DNA of 64,000 nt from Fibrobacterota bacterium (GCA_003165595.1 PLWQ01000010.1:1-64000), one strand, 5' to 3'; counted from the first letter of the stretch, positions 24,747-34,285 are shown. Notes: a model not told the origin generated them from the letters alone. A program made the numbers and translations.

Positions 24747-26213
24747 ATGAAAACATCTTTCCACTTGTATGTTTTTCTCTGCTTAACGATTGTCTTCACG
24801 ACCGCAAATTCCCGGACAAGGTATGTGGCCGATTCCACCGGCCTCGACGCCTACGCCGGCACCTCTCTCTCGCCATGGAAAACCCTTCAGCACGCTGCGG
24901 ACAACGCCGTTGCCGGCGACACCGTGATCGTGAAGCCGGGGACGTACGCGGGATTTGAAATGGGCTGGGACAACCCGCAAAACGGCACGGCCGCATCGCC
25001 TATCGTATTTCTCGCTCAAAGGGGCGCAGTTGTGAATAGCCGCAATGCCAAGACCGCAGACGGAATCGACCTCGAAGGCGCGAGCTACATCGTTCTGGAC
25101 GGTTTCACCGTCAGGAATGCAGGCACCATCACGCGGGCCGGGATTAGGGCGGTCACCGACACGGGCGTGGTAATCCGCAATGACATTATTGACAGCTGCG
25201 GAACGTGGGGCATTATCACGGGCTTCAGCCAGAACATCGTTATCCAGAATAATACCTGCTCTCGGTCGGTTGTCCAGCACGGCATTTACTTCAGCAACAG
25301 CGCGGACAATCCCGTGATCCGCGGCAACACGGTTTTTTCCAACAATGCCAATGGCATTCACATGAACGGTGACGTATCCCAGGGCGGGGACGGCATCATT
25401 GCCAACGCACTGGTGGAAAACAACATCATTTTCGACAACGGCCGCGCCGGCGGGTCGGGCATAAACTGCGACGGCGTCAAGAATTCCCGCATCCAGAACA
25501 ACCTTCTGTACAACAACCACGCGAGCGGGATATCCCTGTATCAGATCGATGCGAGCGGCCCATCCGTCAATGACACTGTTGTCAACAACACCATTATCGA
25601 GGCCGTAGACGCGCGATGGTGTATCAACGTCAAGAACGGTTCCACAGGCACAATCTTGTACAACAACATTCTCTACAACTACCATCCGTCGCACGGCAGC
25701 ATCGATTTTGACGCAGCCAGCATGCAGGGCCTCAAGAGCGACTACAACATTGTGATGGACAGGCTCACTGCCGATGACAATACCACCCTGACGCTTGCGG
25801 CTTGGCGCGCGGCAACGGGCCAGGACGCTCATTCCGGGGTTGCAATACCGGCGCAACTGTTCGTCAATCCGGCGGGAAACGATTACCATCTTCTTGATAC
25901 ATGCGCAGCCGTGGACAAGGGGACATCGGCGGACGCTCCGGCCCAAGACATCGACGGCAGGGCCAGGCCGCAGGGAAAAGGCTGGGACATCGGGGCATAT
26001 GAGTGGTGGAGCGGAGCGGGGAGGGTTGTCAATCGGATCGTTACACATGCCATTGTTCGTTGGCCCGGAGGAATGGCAATTGTTGATTTGAGGGGAAGGG
26101 TTGTTGGAGCAGACGGCGGTTCGCTTGGAAGAATGCCTTTTGCGGCGGGATTTTATGTTGAGACAGTTGAGACGCAGGTCGGCAACAAAGGAAGAATTCT
26201 GGTGAAGTACTGA
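24747..26213 (+). CDS. Secreted right-handed beta-helix protein with sorting tail
   Basis: 488 residues, RBS GAAGGGGAAGCA. Signal peptide to NSR at about 23. It opens with the DUF1565-like motif SPWKTLQHAADNAVAGDTVI followed by KPGTYAG. About ten parallel beta-helix rungs of the NxxIxxNxx type then follow (VVIRNDIIDSCGTWGIITG, IVIQNNTCS, PVIRGNTVFSNNANGIHMNG, SRIQNNLLYNNHASGISLYQ). The domain ends at DIGAYEW; the last 60 residues are a secretion tail (GRILVKY). Such proteins are polysaccharide lyases or glycan-binding helices; I do not see a diagnostic catalytic site. Confidence 0.8.
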   Translation: MKTSFHLYVFLCLTIVFTTANSRTRYVADSTGLDAYAGTSLSPWKTLQHAADNAVAGDTVIVKPGTYAGFEMGWDNPQNGTAASPIVFLAQRGAVVNSRNAKTADGIDLEGASYIVLDGFTVRNAGTITRAGIRAVTDTGVVIRNDIIDSCGTWGIITGFSQNIVIQNNTCSRSVVQHGIYFSNSADNPVIRGNTVFSNNANGIHMNGDVSQGGDGIIANALVENNIIFDNGRAGGSGINCDGVKNSRIQNNLLYNNHASGISLYQIDASGPSVNDTVVNNTIIEAVDARWCINVKNGSTGTILYNNILYNYHPSHGSIDFDAASMQGLKSDYNIVMDRLTADDNTTLTLAAWRAATGQDAHSGVAIPAQLFVNPAGNDYHLLDTCAAVDKGTSADAPAQDIDGRARPQGKGWDIGAYEWWSGAGRVVNRIVTHAIVRWPGGMAIVDLRGRVVGADGGSLGRMPFAAGFYVETVETQVGNKGRILVKY

Positions 26214-26262
26214 GATTTTGACTTATGGGGACCTCTATTTATTCAAAAACCGTTTCATATGG

Positions 26263-26382
26263 TGTCATTCCCGCGAAAGTGGGACCGCGACTTTGACCGC
26301 ACACGAACGGCGGGAGCAGAGGCTTTGCCAATCCATTTCTCCTATTGAAAAGATGGATCCCCGATCGGCGTCGGGGATGACA
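26263..26382. repeat. GTCATTCCC...GGGGATGAC dispersed inverted-end repeat
   Basis: The element begins GTCATTCCCGCGAAAGTGGG and ends GATCCCCGATCGGCGTCGGG then GATGAC, so its ends are mutually inverted. This is a widespread bacterial intergenic repeat type. It lies between the two beta-helix genes; no coding potential. Confidence 0.65.
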
Positions 26383-26433
26383 AGGATGTTTTAGACAATA
26401 TTTAGAGATGCCCTTAAGAACAAGGAGCCCTAA

Positions 26434-27942
26434 ATGTCCGGAAATTCCGCCGTGATGATTTTCCTCTTGGCCCTTGCTACCTGTGGCCTCTCCTCAACCC
26501 TTTCCGTCGGCCCCGGGAAAACCTATTCCCGCATCGAGGCAGCGTACCAGGCCGCCGCTGCCGGCGACTCGATTCTCGTGTACCCCAAAGATGCCGGCGC
26601 ATCGTACGACTCCGTGGCAGTGTACCTGACCAAGAGGAATCTCGCGATCCTCGGCGTCGCAGCTTCCGGCCAGCGTGTTGTTCTGCACGGCAACGGATAC
26701 AATTATACCGGCGCCGGCTCGGTCCCGCGCGCCATGTTTCAATTCAATCCGGGAGCGGACAGTTGTGATGTGGAGAACTTCGACATCTCGGGTTGCAGCA
26801 ACGATTCGTACAACGGCGCAGCTTGTCGCATCAATCAAGTGAACGACATCACGATCCGCAACTGCGAGATACACGCCAACGACATGGGCCTCATGTCGAA
26901 CGGCTCGGTGGTTGACAACAGCGCCGCAAACCAGCTTATAGAAGACTGCATTGTCCATGACAACGGCAATGCAAATGATGCCGGCTACAACCACAATTTC
27001 TACATGGGCGGAACCAGCGTGATCATCCGGGGGTGCAACGTGTATGCGGCTACCACGGGTCACGACATCAAGAGCAGGGCGCACATTACCATCGTGGAAG
27101 GGTGCTTTGTCCACGATTGCCAGAACAGGGAATTCGATCTCGTGGACGATGCGACCAACACCACGGCGCCCGGCAGCCACGCCCTTGTGGCCGGGTGCGT
27201 GATTGTCAAGGCGGCCAATGCGAGCGGGAACAAAACCGTCATGCACTTCGGGCAGGACGGCGGCAACGACCATGTCGGCACGCTGTTTGTGGTTCACTGC
27301 ACAATCGTCACTCCCTACGTTTCCCCCGTGGTGGACCTGAGCGCGCCCGGCGCGGGCGTGAGCTTCACAAATACAATTGTCACGGACCCCTCCGGTTCGG
27401 CAAGCGGCCAGGTGCTTGTCAATGCACGCAACGGCGCGCTGATGTCCAACGCGGCAGGCCGGTACCTCTGGATTTCTCACGGGTTTTCCGCTCCTGCGGG
27501 CGGCGTTTTCGACCACGGCTTCACCGGCGCGGCGGGCGTTGTGCCGAAGTTCGTCAATGCCGCCTCCGGAGACTACGGTCTGGCCGACAGCAGCGCCGGC
27601 ATTGTGGACGCGGGGCTCGACTATTCGTCAATTTCGTTGCCGCCGCAGATTGCGGGACGCCCTGTGGAAGCCTTTGCATTGCCGCTGGGATTTTTCAAGC
27701 GGACCTTTGCCGGGAAACCGGATAACGGCGCTTACGAATGGAAGAACGGCGCGAGCGCAGCGGTCTTCAATACTGTCGCTATTGTCAAGGCTTCTTCGTG
27801 GCGGCAAACCGCTCGAACCGACCTGCGGGGAAGGCTCGTGTCCCGCGTCACGCCGGTCGCCTGCGCAGGGGTAGCGTCGGGCTATTACATCGAGTCAACG
27901 CTTGCAGGGAAAGCTGGCGCCGGATCTGCGCTCGTCCGGTGA
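26434..27942 (+). CDS. Second secreted beta-helix protein with sorting tail
   Basis: 502 residues, RBS AAGGAGCCCTAA. Signal peptide to about 22. SVGPGKTYSRIEAAYQAAAA, then GDSILVYPKD, is the usual entry of a pectate-lyase-like helix. Rungs include CDVENFDISGCSND, ITIRNCEIHANDMGLMSNG, NQLIEDCIVHDNG, VIIRGCNVYA and ITIVEGCFVHDC. NGAYEW closes the domain, as in the preceding gene, and a related tail (RTDLRGRLVSRV...YYIES) ends it. It resembles the upstream gene in layout but is clearly diverged. Probably acts on or binds extracellular polysaccharide. Confidence 0.8.
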   Translation: MSGNSAVMIFLLALATCGLSSTLSVGPGKTYSRIEAAYQAAAAGDSILVYPKDAGASYDSVAVYLTKRNLAILGVAASGQRVVLHGNGYNYTGAGSVPRAMFQFNPGADSCDVENFDISGCSNDSYNGAACRINQVNDITIRNCEIHANDMGLMSNGSVVDNSAANQLIEDCIVHDNGNANDAGYNHNFYMGGTSVIIRGCNVYAATTGHDIKSRAHITIVEGCFVHDCQNREFDLVDDATNTTAPGSHALVAGCVIVKAANASGNKTVMHFGQDGGNDHVGTLFVVHCTIVTPYVSPVVDLSAPGAGVSFTNTIVTDPSGSASGQVLVNARNGALMSNAAGRYLWISHGFSAPAGGVFDHGFTGAAGVVPKFVNAASGDYGLADSSAGIVDAGLDYSSISLPPQIAGRPVEAFALPLGFFKRTFAGKPDNGAYEWKNGASAAVFNTVAIVKASSWRQTARTDLRGRLVSRVTPVACAGVASGYYIESTLAGKAGAGSALVR

Positions 27943-28095
27943 CGGAATCGCCCGCAGTAGAAGTGGTGATTCTTACCGAGAGGAAGAAAAAAAGGCTGGG
28001 TGGATCGCAAAGATTCAGGTAAATTACTACACAGATTCTTACTCCCTCTAACCCTAAATAAGAATCTGTTGAACGGGTCAAACCTTCAACAATGC

Positions 28096-28142
28096 AAAGC
28101 GGGCATTTTCCTTGACCCCCTCTAGGATATGCCCGCTTTTTT
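28096..28142 (+). terminator. Rho-independent terminator
   Basis: The stem AAAGCGGGCAT (28096-28106) pairs with ATGCCCGCTTT (28129-28139) across a 22-nt loop and runs into a T-rich tract. It lies 150 bp after the beta-helix gene, facing the same way. Confidence 0.7.
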
Positions 28143-28171
28143 ATTTGTGTTTGCGGTCGTGGTCAATGAAT

Positions 28172-28290
28172 TTGGGCGCCCCGCCGCCACGCGTGGGGGC
28201 GACCCGGCACCGAGGCCTTGGGGCCGAGCCCGGAGATTCAACCCGCCCAACCGGAAGGGCGGGTTACTGGCCGCGAGGCGGAACGCCCAA
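28172..28290. repeat. GC-rich multi-hairpin dispersed repeat, copy 2 (short)
   Basis: It begins TTGGGCGCCCCGCC and ends GGCGGAACGCCCAA, so the ends are inverted copies. Inside are CCGGCACCGAGGCCTTGGGG, matching the family middle in reverse, and a CCCGCC..GGCGGG hairpin. It lacks the CTAACGCTTGGCAGA end seen in the longer copies. Confidence 0.65.
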
Positions 28291-28402
28291 TACTCTCTAG
28301 TAAAGAGTGTCAAGACCTCCAGCTAAATACTATTTTACAAAGCTGCTTGGGTGTGCTTTGGAACCAATATTGAAATATGAGTGCCAACAATCGGAGGCGT
28401 TT

Positions 28403-29080
28403 GTGAATATCATCGAAACTCGCGGTCTCAAGAAGAACTATGCGCTGGGAACTACCACGGTGCACGCGCTGCGCGGGATAGACCTGGCCATAGAGAAGGG
28501 AGATTTCCTCAGCATCGTCGGGCCGTCGGGCAGCGGCAAGACCACGCTGCTCAATATTATCGGATGCATAGACTTTGCAACCGAAGGAAGCGTGCGGGTG
28601 GGTGACCTGGAGATTACGTCGCTGTCCGACCGGCAGATCACCGATATCCGCCTGCACAAGATCGGGTTCATCTTCCAGACCTTCAACCTGATTCCGGTGC
28701 TCAACGCCCTTGAGAACGTGGAATTTCCTCTCCTGCTCATGAAAGACCATTCGAGGGTCGACGTAAAGAAGAAGTCGGAACAATTGCTTGACGCAGTGGG
28801 ACTGGCGGACTATATGAAGCACAAGCCCGCCGAGCTGTCCGGCGGACAGCGGCAGCGCGTTGCCATTGCGCGTGCGCTGGTGACCAACCCCGACATCATC
28901 CTTGCCGACGAGCCCACCGCCAACCTGGATTCCGTGACCGGCGCGTCGATTCTCGACTCGATGCGGGAAATGAACAAGCGGGAACACACCACGTTCATTT
29001 TTTCCACGCACGACGCAAACGTGCTCAAGTACGCGAGCCACGTTATCAAGATCAAAGACGGCCTCATCACCAAGGAATAG
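28403..29080 (+). CDS. LolD/MacB-type ABC transporter ATP-binding protein
   Basis: 225 residues from the GTG at 28403, which has GGAGG 6 bp upstream; the longer frame from 28307 has no RBS and runs through the upstream region. All ABC motifs are present: Walker A GPSGSGKTTLLN, Q-loop FIFQTFNLIPVL, signature LSGGQRQRVAIARAL, Walker B IILADEPTANLD and switch His STHD. NLIPVL plus LDS is typical of the LolD/MacB subfamily, which powers lipoprotein or substrate extraction from the inner membrane. First gene of an operon with two FtsX-type permeases, a LolA-like protein and an outer-membrane barrel. Confidence 0.92.
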   Translation: MNIIETRGLKKNYALGTTTVHALRGIDLAIEKGDFLSIVGPSGSGKTTLLNIIGCIDFATEGSVRVGDLEITSLSDRQITDIRLHKIGFIFQTFNLIPVLNALENVEFPLLLMKDHSRVDVKKKSEQLLDAVGLADYMKHKPAELSGGQRQRVAIARALVTNPDIILADEPTANLDSVTGASILDSMREMNKREHTTFIFSTHDANVLKYASHVIKIKDGLITKE

Positions 29081-29083
29081 AGC

Positions 29084-30616
29084 ATGAACCTCATCGTAAA
29101 AATCGCCTGGCGCAACATCATGCGGCACCGGGGGAAAAGCCTTATCATCGGCGCGATCCTGTTTGTGGGCGCGTTTATCATGACCATGGGCAACGGCGTG
29201 ATGTCGGGCATGGACGCAGGCCTCAACCGGACCGTGGTCAACAGCTTTACCGGCGATATCGTCCTGGTGTCCGACAAACAGGAAAACGACAACGTGTTCG
29301 TCGAGTTCATGGGCAAGGCCGTCGCGCCCATCTACAACTACGTTGACATAAAGAAAGCTCTCGATTCCCTGCCCTATGTGGAACGCGCCCTGCCCGAGGG
29401 GAAGAACATGGCGATGGTGCTCAACGAGGAAGGCGGCGCGCCGGGAAATGCGAACCTTCTCGGCGTGGACATCGGCCGGTACAGGAAGATGTTCCCGGGA
29501 AGCGTTACCGTGGTCGAGGGGCGCATGCTGGAGCCGGGCGATCAGGGTGCCCTGGTGCCGGTCTACGCTCAGAAGGAATTCGAGGCCTATACCAATATCT
29601 GGTTCATGCCCGAAAGCACCGTGCTCGATTCGGCACGGCTTCCAAAGGAAGTGAAGCCCGATTACGCCGCGCTCATTCCCAAGACAAACGCCGTGCTCAT
29701 GGGCTTCAACGAGGACAATTCAACGACGGACATCCGGCTGGGTATCAAGGGCATTATCAAATACCGGGCGCTCAATTCGCTCTGGGGACAGTTCGTGGTG
29801 ATCGACATAGAATCGTACCGCCGCTGCCTGGGCTATTTCGCCGCGAGCGACAAGGTGGACGTGCCGGCCTCGGAGCAGAAACTGTTTTCGCTGGCGGATG
29901 AAAACCTCGACGCAATGTTCACGCAGGATTCGCTCATGACAAGCGCCCGCGGTGCGCATACCGTGCGCGCAGCCGCGGCCAAACCCGCCGCTATCCGGAC
30001 GGCCGCACCCCCGCGGGTCGACGTGGACGCGGGCGCGTACAACCTGGTGTGCGTTCTTCTTAAGAAGGGCCAGAGCGCCCCGGACTGCATCGGAAAGCTC
30101 AACAAGTTGTCCAAAGAACGGAAGCTCGGTTTCCGGGCAGTTTCATGGAAGAAGGCCATGGGCGCCGTGGGCAGCATGGCAACCATCATCAAGGGCGCGC
30201 TGTTCGTGTTTGTCATGTTCCTGTTTTTCGTCGCCATCATCATCATCGTCAACACCCTGAGCATGGCGGCAATCGAGCGCACCACGGAAATCGGCATGAT
30301 GCGCGCCGTCGGCGCGAAGAAAGGGTTCATCTCGGTGATGTTCCTCGCCGAAACCGCGATGCTGGCGTTTGTGTTCGGCGGTGCGGGCATCGTCGCGGGG
30401 ATCATCGGCGTCAACGTTTTCGCGGTATTCAATATCACAAGCACAAACGACATGATCCAACTGCTGTTCGGCGGCGACACGTTCCATCCACTGCTCACGG
30501 CCGCCGACATCATGGTGAGCATCGGCCAGCTTGCCATCGTGACGCTCATCGCGGTGATCTACCCGACCCGTGTTGCCCGGAGCATCACGCCGCTGGACGC
30601 GGTGACGAGAGACTGA
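29084..30616 (+). CDS. FtsX/LolC-type ABC transporter permease
   Basis: 510 residues starting 3 bp after the ATPase stop, RBS AAGGAAT. The N-terminal helix follows [20 protein letters not shown], a conserved MacB/LolC-family entry. A long periplasmic domain (about 45-360) precedes three C-terminal helices: the [20 protein letters not shown] segment, [20 protein letters not shown], and [13 protein letters not shown]. The coupling segment [15 protein letters not shown] (E-I-G-x-x-R-A-x-G) contacts the ATPase. Probably half of a heterodimeric transporter with the permease at 31100-32872. Confidence 0.9.
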   Translation: MNLIVKIAWRNIMRHRGKSLIIGAILFVGAFIMTMGNGVMSGMDAGLNRTVVNSFTGDIVLVSDKQENDNVFVEFMGKAVAPIYNYVDIKKALDSLPYVERALPEGKNMAMVLNEEGGAPGNANLLGVDIGRYRKMFPGSVTVVEGRMLEPGDQGALVPVYAQKEFEAYTNIWFMPESTVLDSARLPKEVKPDYAALIPKTNAVLMGFNEDNSTTDIRLGIKGIIKYRALNSLWGQFVVIDIESYRRCLGYFAASDKVDVPASEQKLFSLADENLDAMFTQDSLMTSARGAHTVRAAAAKPAAIRTAAPPRVDVDAGAYNLVCVLLKKGQSAPDCIGKLNKLSKERKLGFRAVSWKKAMGAVGSMATIIKGALFVFVMFLFFVAIIIIVNTLSMAAIERTTEIGMMRAVGAKKGFISVMFLAETAMLAFVFGGAGIVAGIIGVNVFAVFNITSTNDMIQLLFGGDTFHPLLTAADIMVSIGQLAIVTLIAVIYPTRVARSITPLDAVTRD

Positions 30617-30622
30617 AGAAAA

Positions 30623-31080
30623 GATTCACCACAGAGACACAGAGTACACAGAGATGGAAAAGAAGAATGATGGTGAATTAACCGGCCAGATTATCGGGGC
30701 GGCAATAGATGTGCACAAGGAACTTGGTCCGGGATTGCTTGAAAGTGCGTACGAAGAGTGTCTGAGTCACGAACTGACTCTTCGAAGGATTTCCTTTGAA
30801 CGACAAAGGACATTACCGATCGCGTACAAGGGTATCAAACTTGATTGCGGCTACAGGATGGATTTAGTCGTGGATCGCACGGTAATTGTTGAATTGAAAT
30901 CCATCGAATGCGTCGAGCCTGTTCATGAAGCCCAGCTCCTCACATACATGAAATTGTCAAACATTCGCATGGGACTACTCATAAACTTCAATGTCCCGAT
31001 GTTGAAAAACGGGATTAAACGCTTCGTCTTGTAGATAGCCAGATTTCTACTCTGTGTTCTCTGTGTCTCTGTGGTGAATC
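30623..31080 (+). mobile_element. Inverted-repeat-bounded GxxExxY cassette inserted between ABC permease genes
   Basis: A 458-bp unit bounded by 31-bp inverted repeats that differ at one position (30623-30653 and 31050-31080; outer end GATTCACCACAGAGACACAG). It contains only the GxxExxY gene, whose ATG abuts the left repeat. It separates two permease genes that normally adjoin. Related solo repeats occur at 24600-24640 and 63732-63762. No transposase is encoded, so movement would need help in trans. Confidence 0.65.
30654..31034 (+). CDS. GxxExxY family protein
   Basis: 126 residues. It contains [20 protein letters not shown], which gives the family name (GxxExxY), and the nuclease-like core [20 protein letters not shown], where D and E-x-K resemble PD-(D/E)xK nuclease residues. 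It ends [16 protein letters not shown], as the family usually does. The function of GxxExxY proteins is not established. The start codon immediately follows the left inverted repeat, so the repeat supplies whatever RBS is used (CAGAG). Confidence 0.9.
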   Translation: MEKKNDGELTGQIIGAAIDVHKELGPGLLESAYEECLSHELTLRRISFERQRTLPIAYKGIKLDCGYRMDLVVDRTVIVELKSIECVEPVHEAQLLTYMKLSNIRMGLLINFNVPMLKNGIKRFVL

Positions 31081-31099
31081 CTTCTTCCGGAGCCTTGTT

Positions 31100-32872
31100 A
31101 TGACCACCATAATCACAATCGCCCTGCGCAACCTGCTGCGGCAGAAGCGCCGGAACATCCTGCTGGGCATCGCTATAGCCTTCGGCATGATGATCCTGGT
31201 GCTGGCCAACTCGTTTTCGCACGGGATATCGGACGTTATCTTCAATAAGATCCTGCGGTATACCTCCGGGCACGTGAGCGTGGCATTCAGCCGGAACGGC
31301 AACATATACCGGATGCTCTTCAAGGACGGTGACCGCATGATGGCCATTGCAAAGCAAACGATCCCCGATGTCGCCGGCATGCAGGAGGCAATCGGCATCA
31401 TGGCGCGCGCCATCGGCAACGGGGCGAACGACAATGTGATCATGGTCGGCATGGATCCCAAGGGCACGGGATCGAAAAAGGACAAGGAAGAGGCGGCCGA
31501 GAATTTCAAAATGATCACCGGATCATTCAAGGATCTTACGCGCACCGACGTGGAAAACCCGGTGCTGCTCGCGGAATCCAAGGCAAAATCGCTTAATGTC
31601 AAAAAGGACGACATCCTCCGCGTGCGGTTCCAGGATGTCAACGGGCAGAACCAGGCCGGCCGTCTCACCGTGGTGGGCATTTTCAAGCCCGCGAACGTCT
31701 TCATGTCTGCGCCAATTTTCCTTAACATCCACGATCTCAAGCGGCTCGGCGGCTACGGGCCGCACGACATCGGCCAGCTGTACATCATGCTCAACAAAGA
31801 CCCGAGAAAGTTCGCCGTTACCTATGCCGACAAACTGCACGCGGCTCTCGAACCCGGGCTTGCAGCGGTGTCCGGCACAGCCTCTTTCGGCCACGCAAAC
31901 GCGCGGGCCGTGGCACTGTGTTTCAAGAATGATTCGGTCGAGCGCGTGCTCTTGTCCGATTCGCTCAAGACCAGCGCGGCACTTCCCGGACAACGGCTCC
32001 TCGGCAGGGAATCCGTGGTGCTGGGCGCCGGGCTGGCCGCCGCATTGGGCGTGCGGCCCGGAGACACCTGCTCGCTTTCGTACAGGCCCAAATACGAGGA
32101 ACAGGACTATGTTGAGCGCTTGCCGGTTTCCGCGGTGCTCGCTCCGTCGAAACTCGTGCCGGACAATGTCCTTCTCGTCAACGAGACCCGGTTCTACCGG
32201 TTCTTCTACGACCACTGGCCGCGTCCATTGGATTCTGCCGTTCTCGCGGGGCTTCCCGCAAAGGGGAGCCTGTTTTACAACGCGCTTTCTCCTGAATGGA
32301 TCCTGCTTGCCCGGACAAAGACTACTACCGAAATGCAGAAGCAGACAAAGGAGATATCCAAGCTCAGGTCGTCGGCGTTTACCGTGAAGGTGCAGTCGAT
32401 GTACGAGAGCGCCAGTATGGTGGTGAACCTCGAGCACGCGCTCAATCTTATTACCCTGGGCGCGGTGCTTGTCCTGTTCTTTATCATCCTTATCGGCGTG
32501 GTAAATACTCTGCGCATGACCATCCGCGAGCGCACCCGCGAGATCGGCACCATGCGCGCCATCGGCATGCAGAAGAATGACGTCCGGAATTCCTTTCTGT
32601 TCGAGACCTATTTTCTTGCGCTTTTTTCCACGCTCGCCGGCACGGCGTTGGCGTTCGGCATCATAGCAGCATTGTCCTTTGTGAAGATCGACGCCCAGGA
32701 CAATCCGCTGGGAATGCTTCTGGTTAACGGCCATCTCAATTTCGCCCCCACCGTGGCGGCAACCGTGGGCTACCTCATCCTGATCCAGCTCATCGCCGTT
32801 GCTACGGCCTATTTCCCTGCCCGCCGGGCGGCCAGGATGTCTGCCGCGGCGGCGTTTAGGCACTACGAATAG
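31100..32872 (+). CDS. FtsX/LolE-type ABC transporter permease
   Basis: 590 residues. The N-terminal segment IALRNLLRQKRRNILLGIAI and the C-terminal helices (LITLGAVLVLFFIILIGVVN; FETYFLALFSTLAGTALAF; VGYLILIQLIAVATAYFPA) frame a large periplasmic domain of about 400 residues. The coupling motif TREIGTMRAIGMQ is present. The RBS is weak (CTTCCGGAGCCTTGTT, GGAG 8 bp upstream) and lies just outside the cassette's right repeat, so the insertion left this gene's start intact. Pairs with the 29084 permease. Confidence 0.9.
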   Translation: MTTIITIALRNLLRQKRRNILLGIAIAFGMMILVLANSFSHGISDVIFNKILRYTSGHVSVAFSRNGNIYRMLFKDGDRMMAIAKQTIPDVAGMQEAIGIMARAIGNGANDNVIMVGMDPKGTGSKKDKEEAAENFKMITGSFKDLTRTDVENPVLLAESKAKSLNVKKDDILRVRFQDVNGQNQAGRLTVVGIFKPANVFMSAPIFLNIHDLKRLGGYGPHDIGQLYIMLNKDPRKFAVTYADKLHAALEPGLAAVSGTASFGHANARAVALCFKNDSVERVLLSDSLKTSAALPGQRLLGRESVVLGAGLAAALGVRPGDTCSLSYRPKYEEQDYVERLPVSAVLAPSKLVPDNVLLVNETRFYRFFYDHWPRPLDSAVLAGLPAKGSLFYNALSPEWILLARTKTTTEMQKQTKEISKLRSSAFTVKVQSMYESASMVVNLEHALNLITLGAVLVLFFIILIGVVNTLRMTIRERTREIGTMRAIGMQKNDVRNSFLFETYFLALFSTLAGTALAFGIIAALSFVKIDAQDNPLGMLLVNGHLNFAPTVAATVGYLILIQLIAVATAYFPARRAARMSAAAAFRHYE

Positions 32873-32905
32873 CGCGAGAGGAATTTCTATGTTATCAATA
32901 AGAAA

Positions 32906-33106
32906 TTGGGCGCCCCGCCGCCATCCTTAGATAGTAATTCGGGCGTTTCCCCATGCAGGGGCGCGATTGAAATGCGCCCCTGCATGGGGCCGGTCTCTCT
33001 GCGGGCTCGGCCGTCGGCCTCGGTGCCGGGCCGCCCTATGCCTTCGGCTGGGTCGCCCGGCACCGCGCTCTAGCGCGCCCTTCGGTCCCCCTAACGCTTG
33101 GCAGAA
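32906..33106 (+). repeat. GC-rich multi-hairpin dispersed repeat, copy 3 (reference copy)
   Basis: It starts TTGGGCGCCCCGCCGCC, contains a perfect hairpin of GCAGGGGCGC...GCGCCCCTGC (about 32956-32984), then GGGCTCGGCCGTCGGCCTCG, GTGCCGGGC, and ends CCCCCTAACGCTTGGCAGAA. The copy at 16904-17095 is its reverse complement in layout. It separates the second permease from the LolA-like gene. Confidence 0.75.
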
Positions 33107-33382
33107 GGCTTTTTGCAACATTTGTCAATTCAGCATAAGCGAGTTTGGTCCGGTAGTGTGACTTTCAAAATCGGACATGTTAGTTTGTTTTTCGCCATCA
33201 GCGACGCCCCTGAGGCTGTTGGATCGACCGCTCGTGCTGTTCGAGCCCGGCATGGTCTGGCATGGACAAAAGGCATGGAAATGTGCCGATGCAAAAGGTT
33301 CCCGCAGGATACTTGCCGGGTGAGTTCACGAGCGGTCCAACGGCCTCAGGATCAGGCGGCGCTGCAGGCGCGGCAGGGGGAT

Positions 33383-33445
33383 CCAAGGGGCGCTTGCTGG
33401 AGAGCGCCCCTTGGTCGGGGTTCGGGGGTGAATCTCCCGATTCCG
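33383..33445 (+). repeat. Short structured repeat (CCCCTTGGTCGGGG family), copy 2
   Basis: The perfect 12-bp stem CCAAGGGGCGCT/AGCGCCCCTTGG (33383-33394 and 33403-33414) is followed by TCGGGGTTCGGGGGTGAATC then TCCCGA, matching 18917-18957. It lies in the leader of the LolA-like gene. The rest of 33107-33529 shows no gene. Confidence 0.6.
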
Positions 33446-33529
33446 TTCGTGCTTTTGACTTTAGGCAGAGGTGCAAGCCCATCATCAATTATTTTGAGAA
33501 CGCTAAATGTACCAAAGAGAGGACTACCC

Positions 33530-34285
33530 GTGAAAAACATAGTACTAGCTTTGCTTGCGCTGTGCATGCCCGTGCTCGCCGCACCCACGATAGGCGAATT
33601 GCTTCAGAAAATCGAGGCCAGCCACAAAATGACATCCGATGTCAAGGCAAACGTCACGCTCACGCAGCAGAAGACGGGCCAGGGCATCAAGCAGTTCGAC
33701 GTGCTGTACTACCGCCGCGACGCCGACGATTCGTACCTGATCATCATGACCGCGCCGGAATCGGAAAAGGGCAACGGCTATCTGCGGGTGGAAGACAATT
33801 TCTGGATGTATCGCACCAACACCCGCACCTTTCAGCATATCAACCGCGATGAGAGTATCGCCGGCTCCAACGCGAAGGGCGAGGACTTCGAACGCAGGCC
33901 GCTCAACGAGCTGTACGAAGCGGCAAAGGACTCATCCGGCAAGGAGACCGTTACCGAGGAGAAACTCGGCCAGATCCCCGTGTACAAATTCGATGTTAAG
34001 GCAAAAGTAAAGGATGTGGATTATCCAAAGAAGCGTTTCTGGGTACGCACCGACAACGCGCTCCTGCTCAAGGAAGAAGACTATTCATCCTCGGGTACGC
34101 TCATGCAGACCGCCTATGACCTCAAATACACAACTGTCAACGGAAAATTTATCCCGGTTACGCAGATGTTTATCGACGAATTCGAAAAAGGGAACAAGAC
34201 CAAGGTGGAGATAAGCGGCATATCAACGGAAAAGCTTGACGACAAGATTTTTACAAAGGCGTATCTGGAGAATCTTAGCAAGTGA
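33530..34285 (+). CDS. Outer-membrane lipoprotein-sorting (LolA-like) periplasmic protein
   Basis: 251 residues from the GTG at 33530 (RBS AGAGAGGA). The longer frame back to 33098 is repeat DNA. Signal peptide ends VLA-APT at about 18. The sequence matches the LolA-like family of outer membrane lipoprotein-sorting proteins: TIGELLQKIEASHKMTSDVK, YLIIMTAPESEKGNGYLRVE, NFWMYRTNTRTFQHI, DYPKKRFWVRTDNALLLKEE and LMQTAYDLKYTTVNGKFIP. Such proteins carry lipoproteins or lipids across the periplasm. Position between the ABC permeases and an outer-membrane barrel supports a trans-envelope route. Confidence 0.85.
   Translation: MKNIVLALLALCMPVLAAPTIGELLQKIEASHKMTSDVKANVTLTQQKTGQGIKQFDVLYYRRDADDSYLIIMTAPESEKGNGYLRVEDNFWMYRTNTRTFQHINRDESIAGSNAKGEDFERRPLNELYEAAKDSSGKETVTEEKLGQIPVYKFDVKAKVKDVDYPKKRFWVRTDNALLLKEEDYSSSGTLMQTAYDLKYTTVNGKFIPVTQMFIDEFEKGNKTKVEISGISTEKLDDKIFTKAYLENLSK

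Noticed and set aside
24783-26048. Long minus-strand frame of 421 codons opposite the first beta-helix gene
   Set aside because: Mirror of the beta-helix repeats; composition and lack of domain or start signals mark it as a shadow.
28307-28402. N-terminal extension of the ABC ATPase from the upstream ATG
   Set aside because: The GTG at 28403 has a perfect GGAGG and gives the standard ATPase N-terminus; the extension has no homology features.
32906-33106. Possible integron attC sites: repeat ends CCTAACGCTTGGCAGA read in reverse as ..GTTAGG
   Set aside because: The GTTRRRY-like heptamer is present, but I see no matching RYYYAAC partner at the other end, no L-boxes, no cassette-like genes between copies and no integrase.
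33098-33529. Extended frame of the LolA-like protein
   Set aside because: It runs through repeat DNA and hairpins; the GTG at 33530 has an RBS and starts a signal peptide.
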